DNA of 64,000 bases from Epilithonimonas caeni DSM 17710 (GTDB taxonomy: Bacteria > Bacteroidota > Bacteroidia > Flavobacteriales > Weeksellaceae). Positions 63,908 through 64,000 of the stretch are shown piece by piece. The stretch lies in NCBI RefSeq assembly GCF_000426465.1, contig NZ_AUFK01000018.1, positions 248,001 to 312,000 of the forward strand, written 5' to 3'. Made by a program: the position numbers and the translations under genes. Under the pieces are notes generated by a model, which saw only the letters and a program-made list of their open reading frames with translations, searched no databases and was not told the DNA's origin. Numbering within the stretch: the first letter of the stretch is position 1; every line of letters begins with the position of its first letter.

Positions 63908-64000
63908 ATGAATTATATCAAACACCTAACAGCTTTCTATGAAAAGGTGGCTCAGGACAATTCGCTTAATCCATCACACATCAGCCTCTATTTAGCCTTA
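63908..64000 (+). CDS. Mobile-element regulator/replication-type protein, N-terminal part, cut by the window edge
   Basis: The frame is open from an ATG at 63908 to the edge and codes MNYIKHLTAFYEKVAQDN, then SLNPSHISLYLAL. This N-terminus is common in proteins of Bacteroidota integrative elements that begin with a helix-turn-helix-like DNA-binding domain. It starts 25 bases after the excisionase-like gene, so the two probably form one transcript. The role cannot be read from 31 residues. Confidence 0.6.
   Translation, partial: MNYIKHLTAFYEKVAQDNSLNPSHISLYLAL

Overview
The window looks like a chromosome segment of a Bacteroidota bacterium, most likely a Chryseobacterium-type member of the Flavobacteriia. 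The evidence is the SusC/SusD pair, TonB receptors, several protein families typical of this group (DUF6261-, DUF6520- and DUF3606-like proteins, an FHS-type sugar transporter, a NrtR/AraR-like Nudix regulator), promoters of the form TTTG-N18-20-TAnnTTTG, and the near absence of Shine-Dalgarno sequences. These are judgements from reading the sequence; no database search was run.

Layout. 1-14.7 kb is core and carbohydrate metabolism: the end of a 2-hydroxyacid dehydrogenase gene, asparaginase ansA, tRNA-Ser(GGA), a lipoprotein, a Nudix-type regulator, then a sugar/polysaccharide locus (TonB receptor, two GH3 enzymes, a CE1-like esterase, an alpha/beta hydrolase, an MFS sugar transporter). 14.7-16.5 kb is an AT-rich insertion holding an AAA ATPase/TOPRIM defence pair. 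16.7-20.4 kb has an exact 41-bp-period repeat, a DUF6261 protein, a two-component system and crcB.

A tRNA-Ser(UGA) at 20.5 kb is followed directly by a tyrosine integrase, marking the edge of an integrated island. Behind it come a Hachiman pair (hamA-hamB) that continues into a 1459-aa Mrr-STAND NTPase and an HExxH metalloprotease, a dynamin-like GTPase, a decayed transposase, and a CBASS operon on the minus strand (GGDEF protein, CD-NTase, Cap15, SH3-like membrane protein). 39.3-49.0 kb is a GC-richer nutrient-uptake cassette: a structured 5' leader, a TlpA-like thioredoxin protein, SusC, SusD, a DUF6520-like peptide, a MauE/DoxX protein and a TPR-AraC regulator. 49.4-58.6 kb is a Zorya system in the order zorB-zorA-zorC-zorD plus an EVE-nuclease fusion and another PD-(D/E)XK protein. 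The rest is a DUF421 protein, a DUF6265-like protein, an AraC regulator and a BNR-repeat protein. At 62.9-63.2 kb lies an eleven-position, 32-bp-period repeat just before an excisionase-like gene and a truncated mobile-element gene at the right edge.

How it fits together. The sugar locus imports and breaks down an oligosaccharide, probably under the Nudix regulator. The middle of the window is a defence island with at least five separate candidate anti-phage modules. A palindrome, TTACGG-N4-CCGTAA, lies upstream of three of the defence loci and of a DUF3606 gene, which suggests shared regulation. The points most worth a second look are the four-gene Hachiman operon, the CBASS operon with its own GGDEF protein, the rearranged and extended Zorya operon, and the two strictly periodic repeat arrays.
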